In this document: positions 8,218 to 17,164 of the stretch, piece by piece
How the letters are laid out: every line of letters starts with the position of its first letter
Position numbering within the stretch: the stretch's first letter is position 1
Assembly (NCBI GenBank): GCA_937876125.1
Contig: CALEHF010000311.1
Location: forward strand, 1-45,552
Origin: an uncultured bacterium
GTDB lineage: Bacteria; Planctomycetota; UBA8108; UBA1146
DNA length: 45,552 nucleotides
Direction of reading: 5' to 3'
The notes under the pieces: generated by a model
Seen by the model: the letters and a program-made list of their open reading frames with translations, nothing else
What the model was told of the DNA's origin: nothing
The model's database searches: none
Position numbers and translations under genes: made by a program

Positions 8218-9968
8218 TTGCCTCCTTCGTTGATCTCATCGAGACGAGCGGTGACCTTCTCGAGGACGTAGTCGAAAGCCTCCTTGATGTCCGCTGGCGC
8301 ACCCGGGGGGGGCGCACCCTCGCGCCCGGCCGCGATCTGCGCGGCCATCTGCTGGAGCTGCTCCGCAGGCATCGTCTGAATCATCTTCTGAACCTGTTCG
8401 ATCATCCCGCGAGATTCAGGGGTGAACCGAGCCAGCTCTGCGTTTTCGGGTGTCGCTGAGCCCTCTTTGCGAAGGTACACCGCGACGGACCGTTGCTCCG
8501 GTTTGAAGTATGCGTTCGCCACCCGAATGATGTCTTCGGAGCTGACCGCTGCCATCTCCTTCGGGCTGTGGTTGATGTACTCCCACCCGCCGAGAGCTTC
8601 GTAATAACCGAGCTGTAGAAGCAGATTGAAATTCGTTTCGAGGCGACGGAAGGAACTCGCGAGGATCTGGTTCTTGACCTTCTGCAGCTCACGCTCGTCG
8701 ACCTGTTCCTCCTGCATCCGTTCGAGCTGCTCGTACCACGCGGACTCGAGCATTTCGGGGGTCGACTCTCCCTGGCACTCGCCGGAGAAGGAGAACGCGC
8801 CGCCGTACTTGCGGCTGTCCTGACGGACGCCGGCGCCGGTCGCGATCTTTTGATCCTCGACGAGCGCTTTGTAAAGACGCCCGGTGCGGCCGTTCAGAAT
8901 CTCAGCCATCACTTCGATCGCAGCCTCGTCGCGGTGCCCAAAGGGCACCGACGGGTAGCGCACCTCGACCTGGGGAGGGCAGTCGCACGTGACCTTCATG
9001 CGCTTCTCGGCGAGCTGCGGTTGCTCGAGCGTGATCACCGGCGGCGGAGCGTCGCGGCGCTCGAGACGGGCGAAGTACTGAGTGATCTGAGTCTTCGCGG
9101 TCTCGAGATCGAAATCTCCGACCACCACGCCGCAGAGGTTGTTCGGCGCGTAGTAGGTATCGAAGTAGCTCTGCGCCTGTTCGCGGGTGTAGCTGTTGAG
9201 GTCGGTGGGCCAACCGATGACCGGCCAGGAGTATGGGGAGCTCTGCCAGAACATGGCGTCGAACTGCTCCTGATAGATCCCGGTCGGCGTCGACTCCGTG
9301 CGCATGCGACGCTCTTCGTGCACCACATCGCGCTCTTCGAAGAACTCGCGGAAGACCGAGTCGCTGAGGCGATCCGATTCCATCCAGCACCACAGCTCGA
9401 GTTTATTGCTCGGAACATTGATGAAGTAGAAGGTCAGGTCATGGCTAGTGAAGGCGTTCATGCCCGAGCCGCCGAGACGGGTATAGATCTGGTCGAACTC
9501 GTTCTTCTTGGTGATCTCCCGCTGCTCGTCCTGCACCTCGCGCAGATCGGCGCGGAGCTTCGTCATTTCAGGAGTGTCGAACTCGGGGTTCCACGGATCA
9601 TCGATCTCCCCACCCTTCCAGCGGGCGTATTGCTCGCCGAGGTGGAGCGCGCGCAACTTGCCGCGGATCCCGTTCTGCTTCTGGGTCAGGAGTGCGTCCT
9701 CTGCCGCATTCTCGGTCCCGATCGTCGTCGTCCCCTTGAACATCATGTGCTCGAAGAAGTGACTGATTCCGGTGATCCCAGGCCGCTCGTTGACACTTCC
9801 GACCTTCGCCACCCAGCCAGCAGCGATGCTGTTCGGTTGGTCGGCGCGGGGCAGGAGGAGGAACTTCATTCCGTTGTCGAGGGTGAACACTTCAGGCGAA
9901 ACTTGCTGAGCTCCGAGGGGGAGCGCGAACAAGAGCCCGAGGAGCAGACCTCGGATGACACTGCGCAT
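8214..9968 (-). CDS. M16 family zinc metallopeptidase, catalytic subunit, exported
   Basis: 584 residues from the ATG at 9968, which has GGAG 7 bases upstream; a longer frame to 10232 lacks such a site and looks non-coding. An N-terminal signal peptide (RGLLLGLLFALPLGAQ) is followed by the zinc motif HFFEHMMF (H70, E73, H74). The third ligand glutamate lies in RDVVHEERRM, about 110 residues later. A roughly 60-residue charged insertion (LRADLREVQDEQREITKK) sits between these elements, which is longer than in classical pitrilysin subunits. The C-terminal tail is Met/Gln-rich (MPAEQLQQMAAQIAAG) and probably helical. It is translationally coupled to the inactive M16 partner downstream and divergent from valS, with 287 bp between the two starts. 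Confidence 0.88.
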   Translation of the reverse strand: MRSVIRGLLLGLLFALPLGAQQVSPEVFTLDNGMKFLLLPRADQPNSIAAGWVAKVGSVNERPGITGISHFFEHMMFKGTTTIGTENAAEDALLTQKQNGIRGKLRALHLGEQYARWKGGEIDDPWNPEFDTPEMTKLRADLREVQDEQREITKKNEFDQIYTRLGGSGMNAFTSHDLTFYFINVPSNKLELWCWMESDRLSDSVFREFFEERDVVHEERRMRTESTPTGIYQEQFDAMFWQSSPYSWPVIGWPTDLNSYTREQAQSYFDTYYAPNNLCGVVVGDFDLETAKTQITQYFARLERRDAPPPVITLEQPQLAEKRMKVTCDCPPQVEVRYPSVPFGHRDEAAIEVMAEILNGRTGRLYKALVEDQKIATGAGVRQDSRKYGGAFSFSGECQGESTPEMLESAWYEQLERMQEEQVDERELQKVKNQILASSFRRLETNFNLLLQLGYYEALGGWEYINHSPKEMAAVSSEDIIRVANAYFKPEQRSVAVYLRKEGSATPENAELARFTPESRGMIEQVQKMIQTMPAEQLQQMAAQIAAGREGAPPPGAPADIKEAFDYVLEKVTARLDEINEGGK

Positions 9969-10255
9969 GGCGTCTCCAATAAAGAAGAGGGAGGTGGACC
10001 TTCCAAACGTAGGAAGGCCGAAGAAAGCGGAGTCCCGATGCACCCCCGAGAGCCGGGCCGAGTGCATCGATGCGGAGAGCCTAACCGGGCCCAAAGTGTC
10101 GCGCAATGTGACCCAGAACGACGGAACGCTTGACTCGATGGGGAGTTGCGCGAACACTTCGGGCTCACACGACTGAAATGCTACGAAAACTGCCCCCAAG
10201 GCCCTCCCCTGAGCGATGGGCCCGCTGGGCACTCCCTGGGAACCGGAGCCACTCG

Positions 10256-13200
10256 ATGGTGCAAGAACTCGCGAAAACCTACGATCCCGCGTCGATCGAG
10301 ACAGAGATCTACTCCCGCTGGCTCACCGCGAAGGCGTTCCACGCCACTCCCCAAGGTGGAGCACGCGGAGCCGCGGCAAAACCCTACGTCATCATGATGC
10401 CGCTCCCCAACGTCACCGGCGCTCTCCACATGGGGCACGCGATGGACAACGTCATGCAAGACTTGCTCATCCGTTGGCACCGGATGAAGGGCGAGAACGC
10501 GCTTTGGATGCCGGGGACCGACCACGCCGGGATCGCAACTCAGGCCGTCGTCGAAAAGCGCCTTTTCGAACTCGAGGGGAAGACTCGCAACGACATTGGG
10601 CGCGAGGCGCTGGTCGAGCGGATTTGGCTCTGGAAGGACCAGTTCCAGAAACGGATCGTGTCCCAGCAGCAAGCGATGGGTTGCTCGTGCGACTGGGAGC
10701 GTCAGCGCTTCACCATGGACGACGTCTGCGCCCGTGCCGTGTTCCACACCTTCCACTCGATGTTCCGCGACGGACTGATCTACCAGGGCAACCGGATGGT
10801 GAACTGGGATTGCCACTTGGAGACCGCCGTCGCCGACGACGAGATCGAGCACATTGCGATCGACGGGCACTTCTGGCACCTCCGCTATCCGGTCATCGAT
10901 CCGAAGCCGGGGGAGCCGGAGTTTGTCACGGTCGCCACCACCAGGCCCGAGACGATGCTCGGGGATACCGCGGTGGCGTGTCACCCCGACCCCGGCGCTC
11001 GACTCGAGAAGAAACTCCTCGAGGCGCGTGAGAAACTTGCAAAAGCGAATGACAAGGGTCGCGCGGCTGCCGAGGAGGAGGTCGTTCGACTCGAGAAACG
11101 GATCGAGAGCCATCGCGCACCCCTGGAATTGCTCGCGGCGATGGCGCGCGACGGGCGCAAGGTGCGACTGCCGATCCACGACCGCCCCATCCCCCTCATC
11201 ACAGACGAGTGGGCGAAGCCGGACCTCGGATCGGGTTGCGTGAAGATAACGCCGGGACACGACCCCAACGACTACGAGGTGTGGGGACGGCACAAGGCGA
11301 CGGTCGAAATCATCAATATTCTGAACATCGACGGCACCTTGAACGAGAACGCCGGCCCCTGCGCGGGAACCGATCGCTTCGACGCCCGCAAGGAGGTGGT
11401 CCGCCGCTTCGAGGAGCTCGGTCTCTTAGCCTTGGTCGAGGATCGTAAAACCGAAGTGGGCCACTCCGATCGCTCGAAGACTCCGATCGAGCCGTTCGTC
11501 TCTCGTCAATGGTTCGTCGCGATGGGTGACGTCCCCGGCGGCATCGTGCTCGGGCGCGGGACCGACAAAGAGTTCTCCGCACCCGGCCTCGCCCAGGCGG
11601 GAATCGATGCGGTCGATCCGACTTGGGCCACCTCGACCGGCCGCCGCCTCAGCTTTTTCCCTGACGAGCGCTACACCGGCACGTATCGGTCCTGGCTCGC
11701 CGAGAAGCGCGACTGGTGTATCAGCCGACAGCTGTGGTGGGGGCACAACATTCCGATCTGGGCCGGCGAGCTCAATGGTGCGGCGCGGAAAAAACTCGTC
11801 GAGGAGCTGCTCGGTGAAGCGCGGGAAGACGTGACGATCCGTATTCGGCTGAACGAAGCGGAGACGGTGCGGGTCGAGAGCGCGAGGGACCTGCCGTCGA
11901 CCGACCAGCCTCTGCGCACTCTGGTGTGCCTCCGCGACCCGAACGAGCAAGAAATGGACGCGCGTGTCCTCGCCGAGCATCAGTTGGAGCGCGACCCGGA
12001 CGTGCTCGACACATGGTTCTCGAGCGGTCTCTGGCCCCACTCGACCCTCGGTTGGCCCGACCCCGAGACCGCGGGGATCGAAGACGATCAGGCCCCCTTG
12101 GGATCGGTCGACGGCGACCCCGACTGCCTGGAAACGTTCTATCCCGGGAACTGCCTCGTCACCGGGCGCGACATCATCACGCTCTGGGTCGCTCGAATGA
12201 CGATGATGGGTCTCTACAACTTGGGCGACATTCCGTTCACCGACTGCTTCATTCACGCCTCGATCCAAGACGGGAACGGGACTCGGATGAGTAAGACGAT
12301 GGGGAACGGGATCGACCCGGTCGACATCATCGAGCGCTACGGAACGGATGCGATGCGCTACGTGATCTGCGAGATGCAGACGGGGACTCAAGACATTCGG
12401 CTTCCGGTCCAGGCCGTTTCTCCTTTCACCGGAAACACCATCGAACTCGCGAAGGCGAGTCACGGCCGCAGCAAGTTCACCTACATCTGCCCCGAGACGA
12501 AGAAAGAGTTCGACGTCCTCGGCACGATGGAAGATCTCCCGAGCGCGAAGTTGTTCAGCGATCGTTTCGACGTCGGCCGCAACTTCTGCAACAAGCTGTG
12601 GAACGCGGCCCGCTTCGCCCTGATGAATCTCGAAGGAGCATCCTTCGAGAAGCGCGACGTGGCGACTCTGCCTCTCGAAGATCGGTGGGTGCTTTCACGC
12701 CTGACCGCGTGCACGGAGGAAGTGGAGAAGCAGCTAGAACTCTACAACCCGTCCGCCGCGGTCTCCGCCGCCCGGGAGTTTTTCTGGACCGAACTGTGCG
12801 ATTGGTACCTCGAGTCGATCAAGCCGCGTCTCGCCGCGAGCGGCGACAGTGCCCGAGCGGCGCAGCAAGTTCTCGCGACCGCGCTCGATCAAGTGCTGCG
12901 CCTTCTCCACCCGATGACTCCCTTTATCACGGAGGAGCTGTGGGGAGCGCTCGGCGAACACGCACCCGTGCGTGGGATCGACGTCCCGCTCGAGACCGGC
13001 GACCTTATCACCTTGGCAGCGTGGCCGAGCCCGCGCACCGAGTGGCGCGATGAAGGCCTCGAAGGCCGATTCTCCCTGGCGCAGGAGATCATCCGAGGAG
13101 CGCGCAACGTGCGCAAAGAGGGAGGCCGCCCGCCGCGTGAGGCTCTCGACATGCTCGTGCGTGCCGAGGCCGAAACGTGCGCCGCGCTCGAACCGCTCTC

Positions 13201-13522
13201 TGGAATGATGACGCATCTCGCGGTGCTCAACTCCCTCGAGATGTCCCCCACCGCCGAGCGCACGCAAGACTCCGCGGTCGTGGTGATCGGTGAGATCGAG
13301 GTCTACCTGCCCGGTCTCATCGACATGGTGAAGGAGCGCGCACGACTCGGAGATCAGCTCGCGGGGCTCGAGAAGCGCCTCGGAGGCTGCCGCGGGAAGC
13401 TCTCGAATGAGAACTTCATCGCGCGAGCGAACCCCGAAGTGGTCGAGCGAGAGCGCGAGCTCGAGAAAGAGCTCATCGGCCAGATCGAGGCCTTGAAGGC
13501 GAACTTGGCGGCCCTCGGCTGA
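10256..13522 (+). CDS. valS: Valyl-tRNA synthetase
   Basis: 1088 residues from the ATG at 10256 (GGAG 8 bases upstream), long for ValRS. The HIGH-class motif is HMGH (58-61) and the KMSKS motif is RMSKT (677-681), where the enzyme adenylates valine and charges tRNA-Val. The CP1 editing domain (VATTRPETMLGDTAV) carries a charged helical insertion (LEKKLLEAREKLAKA). A second insertion at about 718-762 (SPFTGNTIE ... YICPETKKEFDVLG) resembles a zinc ribbon in which most cysteines are gone. I associate such an insertion with Planctomycetota. FCNKLWNAARFALMNL opens the anticodon-binding domain. The last 70 residues form the usual C-terminal coiled coil (ARLGDQLAGLEKRLGG). Confidence 0.97.
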   Translation: MVQELAKTYDPASIETEIYSRWLTAKAFHATPQGGARGAAAKPYVIMMPLPNVTGALHMGHAMDNVMQDLLIRWHRMKGENALWMPGTDHAGIATQAVVEKRLFELEGKTRNDIGREALVERIWLWKDQFQKRIVSQQQAMGCSCDWERQRFTMDDVCARAVFHTFHSMFRDGLIYQGNRMVNWDCHLETAVADDEIEHIAIDGHFWHLRYPVIDPKPGEPEFVTVATTRPETMLGDTAVACHPDPGARLEKKLLEAREKLAKANDKGRAAAEEEVVRLEKRIESHRAPLELLAAMARDGRKVRLPIHDRPIPLITDEWAKPDLGSGCVKITPGHDPNDYEVWGRHKATVEIINILNIDGTLNENAGPCAGTDRFDARKEVVRRFEELGLLALVEDRKTEVGHSDRSKTPIEPFVSRQWFVAMGDVPGGIVLGRGTDKEFSAPGLAQAGIDAVDPTWATSTGRRLSFFPDERYTGTYRSWLAEKRDWCISRQLWWGHNIPIWAGELNGAARKKLVEELLGEAREDVTIRIRLNEAETVRVESARDLPSTDQPLRTLVCLRDPNEQEMDARVLAEHQLERDPDVLDTWFSSGLWPHSTLGWPDPETAGIEDDQAPLGSVDGDPDCLETFYPGNCLVTGRDIITLWVARMTMMGLYNLGDIPFTDCFIHASIQDGNGTRMSKTMGNGIDPVDIIERYGTDAMRYVICEMQTGTQDIRLPVQAVSPFTGNTIELAKASHGRSKFTYICPETKKEFDVLGTMEDLPSAKLFSDRFDVGRNFCNKLWNAARFALMNLEGASFEKRDVATLPLEDRWVLSRLTACTEEVEKQLELYNPSAAVSAAREFFWTELCDWYLESIKPRLAASGDSARAAQQVLATALDQVLRLLHPMTPFITEELWGALGEHAPVRGIDVPLETGDLITLAAWPSPRTEWRDEGLEGRFSLAQEIIRGARNVRKEGGRPPREALDMLVRAEAETCAALEPLSGMMTHLAVLNSLEMSPTAERTQDSAVVVIGEIEVYLPGLIDMVKERARLGDQLAGLEKRLGGCRGKLSNENFIARANPEVVERERELEKELIGQIEALKANLAALG

Positions 13523-13650
13523 GAACTGCGCGAATGGAGAGGAGTCGCCGGCGGCGGGTTCGGCGCGAAACAACCCCCTCTTCTCCAGAGAAGGAGAAGG
13601 GTATCCTGGTCGCCAGGCTCTTCGTTTCGCATCACCGAAAGGACGATCAG

Positions 13651-14409
13651 ATGGGCGCTCGACTCGCTTCTCGGCTCCCCCTCGTACTCTCCGCGCTGCT
13701 GCTCGCCGTGTGGGTCATCGTGCCGACCCCCGCCAGCGCGGGCGGCTCACCTTTTATCCGAGGCGATGCGAACGCTGACGGTGACGTGAACATTGCCGAT
13801 GCGATCGGCCTCCTGAACTCCCTGTTCGTCCCCAACACGCCGCCGCTCCCGTGTGACGACGCTGCCGATGCCAACGACGACGGAGCCAAGAACATCGCCG
13901 ACGCGATTTCGATCCTCGGTTTTCTCTTCTCCGCCGCGGGCCCGCTCCCCGAGCCCACCACCTCCGGTTTCGATCCTACTCCGACCGACCCCTTCACCTG
14001 CGGCGACGAACCGGTGGTCGCGGGACCCGGTGCACTGGTGCGGATCGCCGCAGGCCAAAACTCGAACGCCGCGGCTGGGGAGTACGTCATTCGAGATCAG
14101 GGCGAGTGGGACGTCTTCTGGTCGTCGCACACGACCCAGGGTCAGAACCCCCCAAATGTCGATTTCGTGTCCGACATCGTGATCGCGGCGGTGCGGAACT
14201 ACATCAACATAGATCACTGCGTCGAGATCATCGCGGCGGCGCCGAATGGAAGCGTCTCGATTCGTGACTTCCACTCCATTCTCCCCTGCGCCATCTCGTT
14301 CGTTCCGAGCTCTCCCTTCGACATCATGCTCTGGGAAGATGCGCAAGTCGTCCCCGCACTGACCTTCGGTCTCCAAGACGTCGACGCGTGCCCGCTCTCT
14401 TGCCCGTAA
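13651..14409 (+). CDS. Secreted protein with two dockerin-like repeats and a PrcB-like C-terminal domain
   Basis: 252 residues from the ATG at 13651 (AAAGGA about 9 bases upstream). A signal peptide (LPLVLSALLLAVWVIVP, cleavage near ASA/GG) precedes two Ca-binding dockerin-like repeats, GDANADGDVNIADAIGLLN and DANDDGAKNIADAISIL, at about 35-90. These are common in planctomycete secreted proteins. The C-terminal 120 residues (RDQGEWDVFWSSHT, VDFVSDIVIAAV) resemble the PrcB C-terminal domain, known from protease-complex subunits of spirochaetes and exported proteins elsewhere; this is a family inference from the EW-x-x-FW-x-x-HT pattern. Cysteines near the end (PCAISF, DACPLSCP) suggest disulphides. 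The gene follows valS by 128 bp and ends at a strong terminator. Confidence 0.7.
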   Translation: MGARLASRLPLVLSALLLAVWVIVPTPASAGGSPFIRGDANADGDVNIADAIGLLNSLFVPNTPPLPCDDAADANDDGAKNIADAISILGFLFSAAGPLPEPTTSGFDPTPTDPFTCGDEPVVAGPGALVRIAAGQNSNAAAGEYVIRDQGEWDVFWSSHTTQGQNPPNVDFVSDIVIAAVRNYINIDHCVEIIAAAPNGSVSIRDFHSILPCAISFVPSSPFDIMLWEDAQVVPALTFGLQDVDACPLSCP

Positions 14410-14433
14410 GCCTCACGCTCAAAACGCAAAAGT

Positions 14434-14468
14434 GGGACGAGCACTCAAGCGGTGCTCGTCCCTTTTTT
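14434..14468 (+). terminator. Rho-independent terminator
   Basis: An 11-bp perfect stem (GGGACGAGCAC with GTGCTCGTCCC, 7-base loop) is followed directly by TTTTTT, 24 bases after the stop of the dockerin protein gene. This is a textbook intrinsic terminator on the plus strand. Confidence 0.93.
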
Positions 14469-14846
14469 CGCCTCTCCTCACACATCAGTGGGTGCCAGAA
14501 CAGCCCTGAACCCCCAGAATCGGCAGTCGCGGGTCCTTGGAGGTCGATGCGCCCTCCGGTTTCCTACCAGGTCGGCTGCGCACCCCGGAGCTCCGTCACC
14601 CTCGGTGTCGGTCGCGCCCCGGGATTCGACACCGGTCCTCCTCGTCGATGACAACTGCGAGGGCTGGAATCCTGAAGACTGGAATCCAGATGTCGGTTGC
14701 TTGCTTCCTCACGGCTCGGGAGCGACCATCCCCGTGGGATCCCTGTTCGTCGACACCTTTTAGAACCCCGACGATGAATCCTCATTGAATCGCAATGTCG
14801 CACAGGGGCGAGCCACGACATCTTCCAGTGGGAACGCGAGGGGAAA
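14469..14846. other. Intergenic stretch, no gene recognised
   Basis: 378 bp between the terminator and the response regulator. Two overlapping open frames on the plus strand cross it (one ends at 14651, one at 14763). They have no ribosome-binding site and no recognisable protein; the tail SGATIPVGSLFVDTF is not conserved to my knowledge. The final 25 bases hold the GAGGGG site for the response regulator. Confidence 0.4.
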
Positions 14847-15548
14847 ATGGAATCGATGCGCGATCGCGGGGGTCGGCGGCGAGCACCCGAACCACCGAAG
14901 AAACCCGCCAAGATCCTGCTCGTCGAGGATCACCCGCTGATGCGAGAGGCGATGGCGGAGCGATTGAAGTCCGCGACCGACTTCGAGATCGGCGGCGAGG
15001 CCGCGGGGGTGCGCCAAGCTCTGAACTTTCTCACCGAGGTCGAGTTCACCGCTGCGGTGATCGACATCGCTTTGCCGGACGGCAACGGGCTCGATCTGAT
15101 CCGGAGGATGAGCAGGGAGTTCCCTGCGGTCCGGACCCTCGCCTTCTCGATGTACGACGAGGAGGTGTACGGGGTCCGTGCCATTCAGGCGGGGGCAAGC
15201 GGGTACCTCAACAAGCACGAGCCGTCGGTGAAGCTGACCGAAGCGCTCCGTACCATCATCCGGGGGGACTACTTCGTCAGCGCGAGCCTGGGGCAGAAGC
15301 TGATCGGCATGCAGTCCGAGGGGTCTCGGAACGGCTTCGCGGGCGATGAGTCATGTCTCAGCGATCGCGAACTCGAAATCTATGGGTTGATAGGAGAGGG
15401 ACTCGCGACGCGCGAGATCGCGGAACGACTCCACCTCAGCGTGCACACGATCGACACTCATCGCGAGCACATGAAGAAGAAGCTCGGCAATCTCACAGGG
15501 AACGAGCTGAACCGATCCGCGATTCTTTGGCGGGTGGAGAACGCCTGA
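14847..15548 (+). CDS. NarL/FixJ-type response regulator
   Basis: 233 residues. The receiver domain (22-140) contains the acidic pair in LLVEDHPLM, the phospho-acceptor Asp73 in AVIDIALPDGNG, the Ser/Thr switch in LAFSMYDEE and the conserved Lys in GYLNKHEPS. The LuxR-type helix-turn-helix (about 168-230) contains LSDRELEIYGLIGEGLATREI and HLSVHTIDTHREHMKKKLG. It would bind DNA as a phosphorylated dimer. A Pro/Arg-rich extension of about 20 residues precedes the receiver. A GAGGGG site lies 4 bases before the ATG. The likely kinase is the HisKA_3 protein encoded at 16041, which belongs to the class that pairs with NarL-type regulators; a CsbD gene lies between them. Confidence 0.95.
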   Translation: MESMRDRGGRRRAPEPPKKPAKILLVEDHPLMREAMAERLKSATDFEIGGEAAGVRQALNFLTEVEFTAAVIDIALPDGNGLDLIRRMSREFPAVRTLAFSMYDEEVYGVRAIQAGASGYLNKHEPSVKLTEALRTIIRGDYFVSASLGQKLIGMQSEGSRNGFAGDESCLSDRELEIYGLIGEGLATREIAERLHLSVHTIDTHREHMKKKLGNLTGNELNRSAILWRVENA

Positions 15549-15701
15549 AAACTCATCCAACCAAGCGGCTGCGACGCCGGCTCCTAGTCTTTTCCACCAT
15601 GGCATATTGGTCCAGCTCTCGACTAGCTGAGCACACTCTCTCTGCGATGATGACCAGTGTGTCGTTCGGAAACTGTCTCTTTCCTTTGAGAGGAGTCCAT
15701 C

Positions 15702-15902
15702 ATGGAATGGGCAAAAGTGAAGACGAGCTGGAGCGCCGTTCAGAGCAAGGTCCACACGAAGTGGGACAAGCTGCCGGAATCCGAGCTCAAATCGATCGGC
15801 GGGCAACGCGACGCCCTCGTCAAGAGCCTTGAGAAGCACTACAAAATGGATCATTCCAAAGCGGAGAAGTCCGCGGACGAGTTCGTCAAGACCCTATCCT
15901 GA
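15702..15902 (+). CDS. CsbD-like small stress protein
   Basis: 66 residues, highly charged and helical: MEWAKVKTSWSAVQSK, KWDKLPESELKSIGGQRD, YKMDHSKAEKSADEFVK. The spacing of W-x-x-V-K ... KWGKLT-like ... I-x-G ... L-x-x-x-Y ... A-E-x-x-x-D-x-F matches the CsbD/YjbJ general-stress family, whose molecular role is unknown. A GAGGAG site 8 bases before the ATG supports the start. It sits alone between a response regulator and a histidine kinase, so it may be a target or a modulator of that system. The 150-bp leader has no clear operator. An inverted repeat lies 50 bases downstream. Confidence 0.75.
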   Translation: MEWAKVKTSWSAVQSKVHTKWDKLPESELKSIGGQRDALVKSLEKHYKMDHSKAEKSADEFVKTLS

Positions 15903-15955
15903 TCGCAAAAGCGACGACTCGGGGTAAAGCACCCTGAATCGCCGCTGACGACGCT

Positions 15956-15987
15956 CGCTCGCCCGAGACGGAAGTCCCGGGCGAGCG
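15956..15987 (+). terminator. Hairpin after the CsbD-like gene, possible terminator
   Basis: A 10-bp perfect stem (CGCTCGCCCG with CGGGCGAGCG) and a 12-base loop, 53 bases after the CsbD stop. No U-tract follows, so it could be a Rho-dependent pause, an attenuator or an RNA-stability stem instead. Confidence 0.35.
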
Positions 15988-16040
15988 TGTGCTCGATGGG
16001 GAGGGCCACACTGCAACGCGTATGGCCTCGAGGAGGGCGA

Positions 16041-17147
16041 ATGGGAAGGGCCGAACTGCTATCCGTGGTCGCGATCGCCTGTCACGACTCAGACACCTTG
16101 AGGCAGGGACTCGAGAGCACGCTCCCCACGATCTGCCGGTCGTTGGGGTGGACTTCGGCGACAGCCTACTTTCCCGATCTCCATGCCCCGCGTGGATTGC
16201 GAATTCTCCGCGCGCAGGAGGACGAACCTCCGTTCGAGCCCGAACTCCACTTGGCGAAACTTCCGGAGGTCGTCCGACGCGTACTCGGCAACGGGTCGCC
16301 GGAGATCGACTTCGACCGCGCCACCCGACTCCGTGGGGGGGAGAGTGAACAACACCCCTCGGAAGGGGCCCTGTTCTACCCGGTCCTCTACCGTGGCAAG
16401 GTGATCCTCGTACTCGAGTGCTGGGCCCGAACGCGCATCCGCCTCGACAGAGGCCTCCAGGACCTCCTTCAGGAGATCTCCGCGCAGTTCGCACGCCTGG
16501 CCGAGCGCGAGAGATTCCGAAAGGACATCATCGAGGCGGCGACCGCGCGTGAGACCGAGATCTGCGAGGAGTTGCACGACAATCTGGGGCAGGAGCTCAA
16601 CGCTCTCCGCTACGAGCTCGAATTGCACGTCGAGCAGCTGCAGGAGAACGCACCGGGGGTGGTGGAGCGCGCGCTCCGGATGCGCGACCGGGTTCAGTCG
16701 ATCCTGCGCTCCACGACCAACCTCGCTCAAGGAATCGCCATTGTTCCCGCCTCACCGGAAGGGTTGCAGAGCGCCCTCCTCGGGCTGGCCCAACGCACCG
16801 GTCAAGTCTCTCACATGAGTTGCTCTTATCGGCAGATCGGAGACGTCTCGCTCGATGATCGCACTGTCGTTCATCTGCTCCGCATCGCACAGGAGGCAGT
16901 GACGAACGCCCTCAAGCATAGCCACGCCCACGAGATTTCGATCGTTCTCGAGGCTCGGGATGGTGTGACCCAACTTCACGTGGAGGACGACGGGTGCGGG
17001 ATCGAGCCCGATCGCGGGAAGAGAGATCGCGGGCTCGGCTTCCGGAACATGACCCATCGTGCGAGCTTGATCGGGGCAACTCTCTCGGCCGAACGAAAGG
17101 GCGGCGGGGGGACGGTCATTACCTGCAACGTGCCGCAAAGACATTGA
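16041..17147 (+). CDS. Soluble GAF-type histidine kinase (HisKA_3 / HATPase_c)
   Basis: 368 residues from the ATG at 16041, preceded by a strong GAGGAGGG site. The upstream in-frame ATG at 15987 has none. No transmembrane segment is visible. Residues 10-150 look like a GAF-type sensor (YFPDLHAPRGLRI, FYPVLYRGKVILVLE). A coiled coil leads to the HisKA_3 H-box, EELHDNLGQELNALR, with phospho-acceptor His179. The ATPase has the N-box AQEAVTNALKHSHA, G1 EDDGCGIEPD and G2 GLGFRNMTHRA. Kinases of this class phosphorylate NarL/FixJ regulators, so the partner is very probably the protein encoded at 14847. The sensor ligand is unknown; the cytoplasmic location suggests an intracellular signal. Confidence 0.93.
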   Translation: MGRAELLSVVAIACHDSDTLRQGLESTLPTICRSLGWTSATAYFPDLHAPRGLRILRAQEDEPPFEPELHLAKLPEVVRRVLGNGSPEIDFDRATRLRGGESEQHPSEGALFYPVLYRGKVILVLECWARTRIRLDRGLQDLLQEISAQFARLAERERFRKDIIEAATARETEICEELHDNLGQELNALRYELELHVEQLQENAPGVVERALRMRDRVQSILRSTTNLAQGIAIVPASPEGLQSALLGLAQRTGQVSHMSCSYRQIGDVSLDDRTVVHLLRIAQEAVTNALKHSHAHEISIVLEARDGVTQLHVEDDGCGIEPDRGKRDRGLGFRNMTHRASLIGATLSAERKGGGGTVITCNVPQRH

Positions 17148-17164
17148 GACGGTGGCACCATGGC

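Noticed and set aside
14452..14763. Plus-strand frame of 103 codons after the dockerin gene terminator
   Set aside because: No ribosome-binding site, it begins inside the terminator stem, its sequence is not recognisable and a second frame overlaps it; not supported as a gene.
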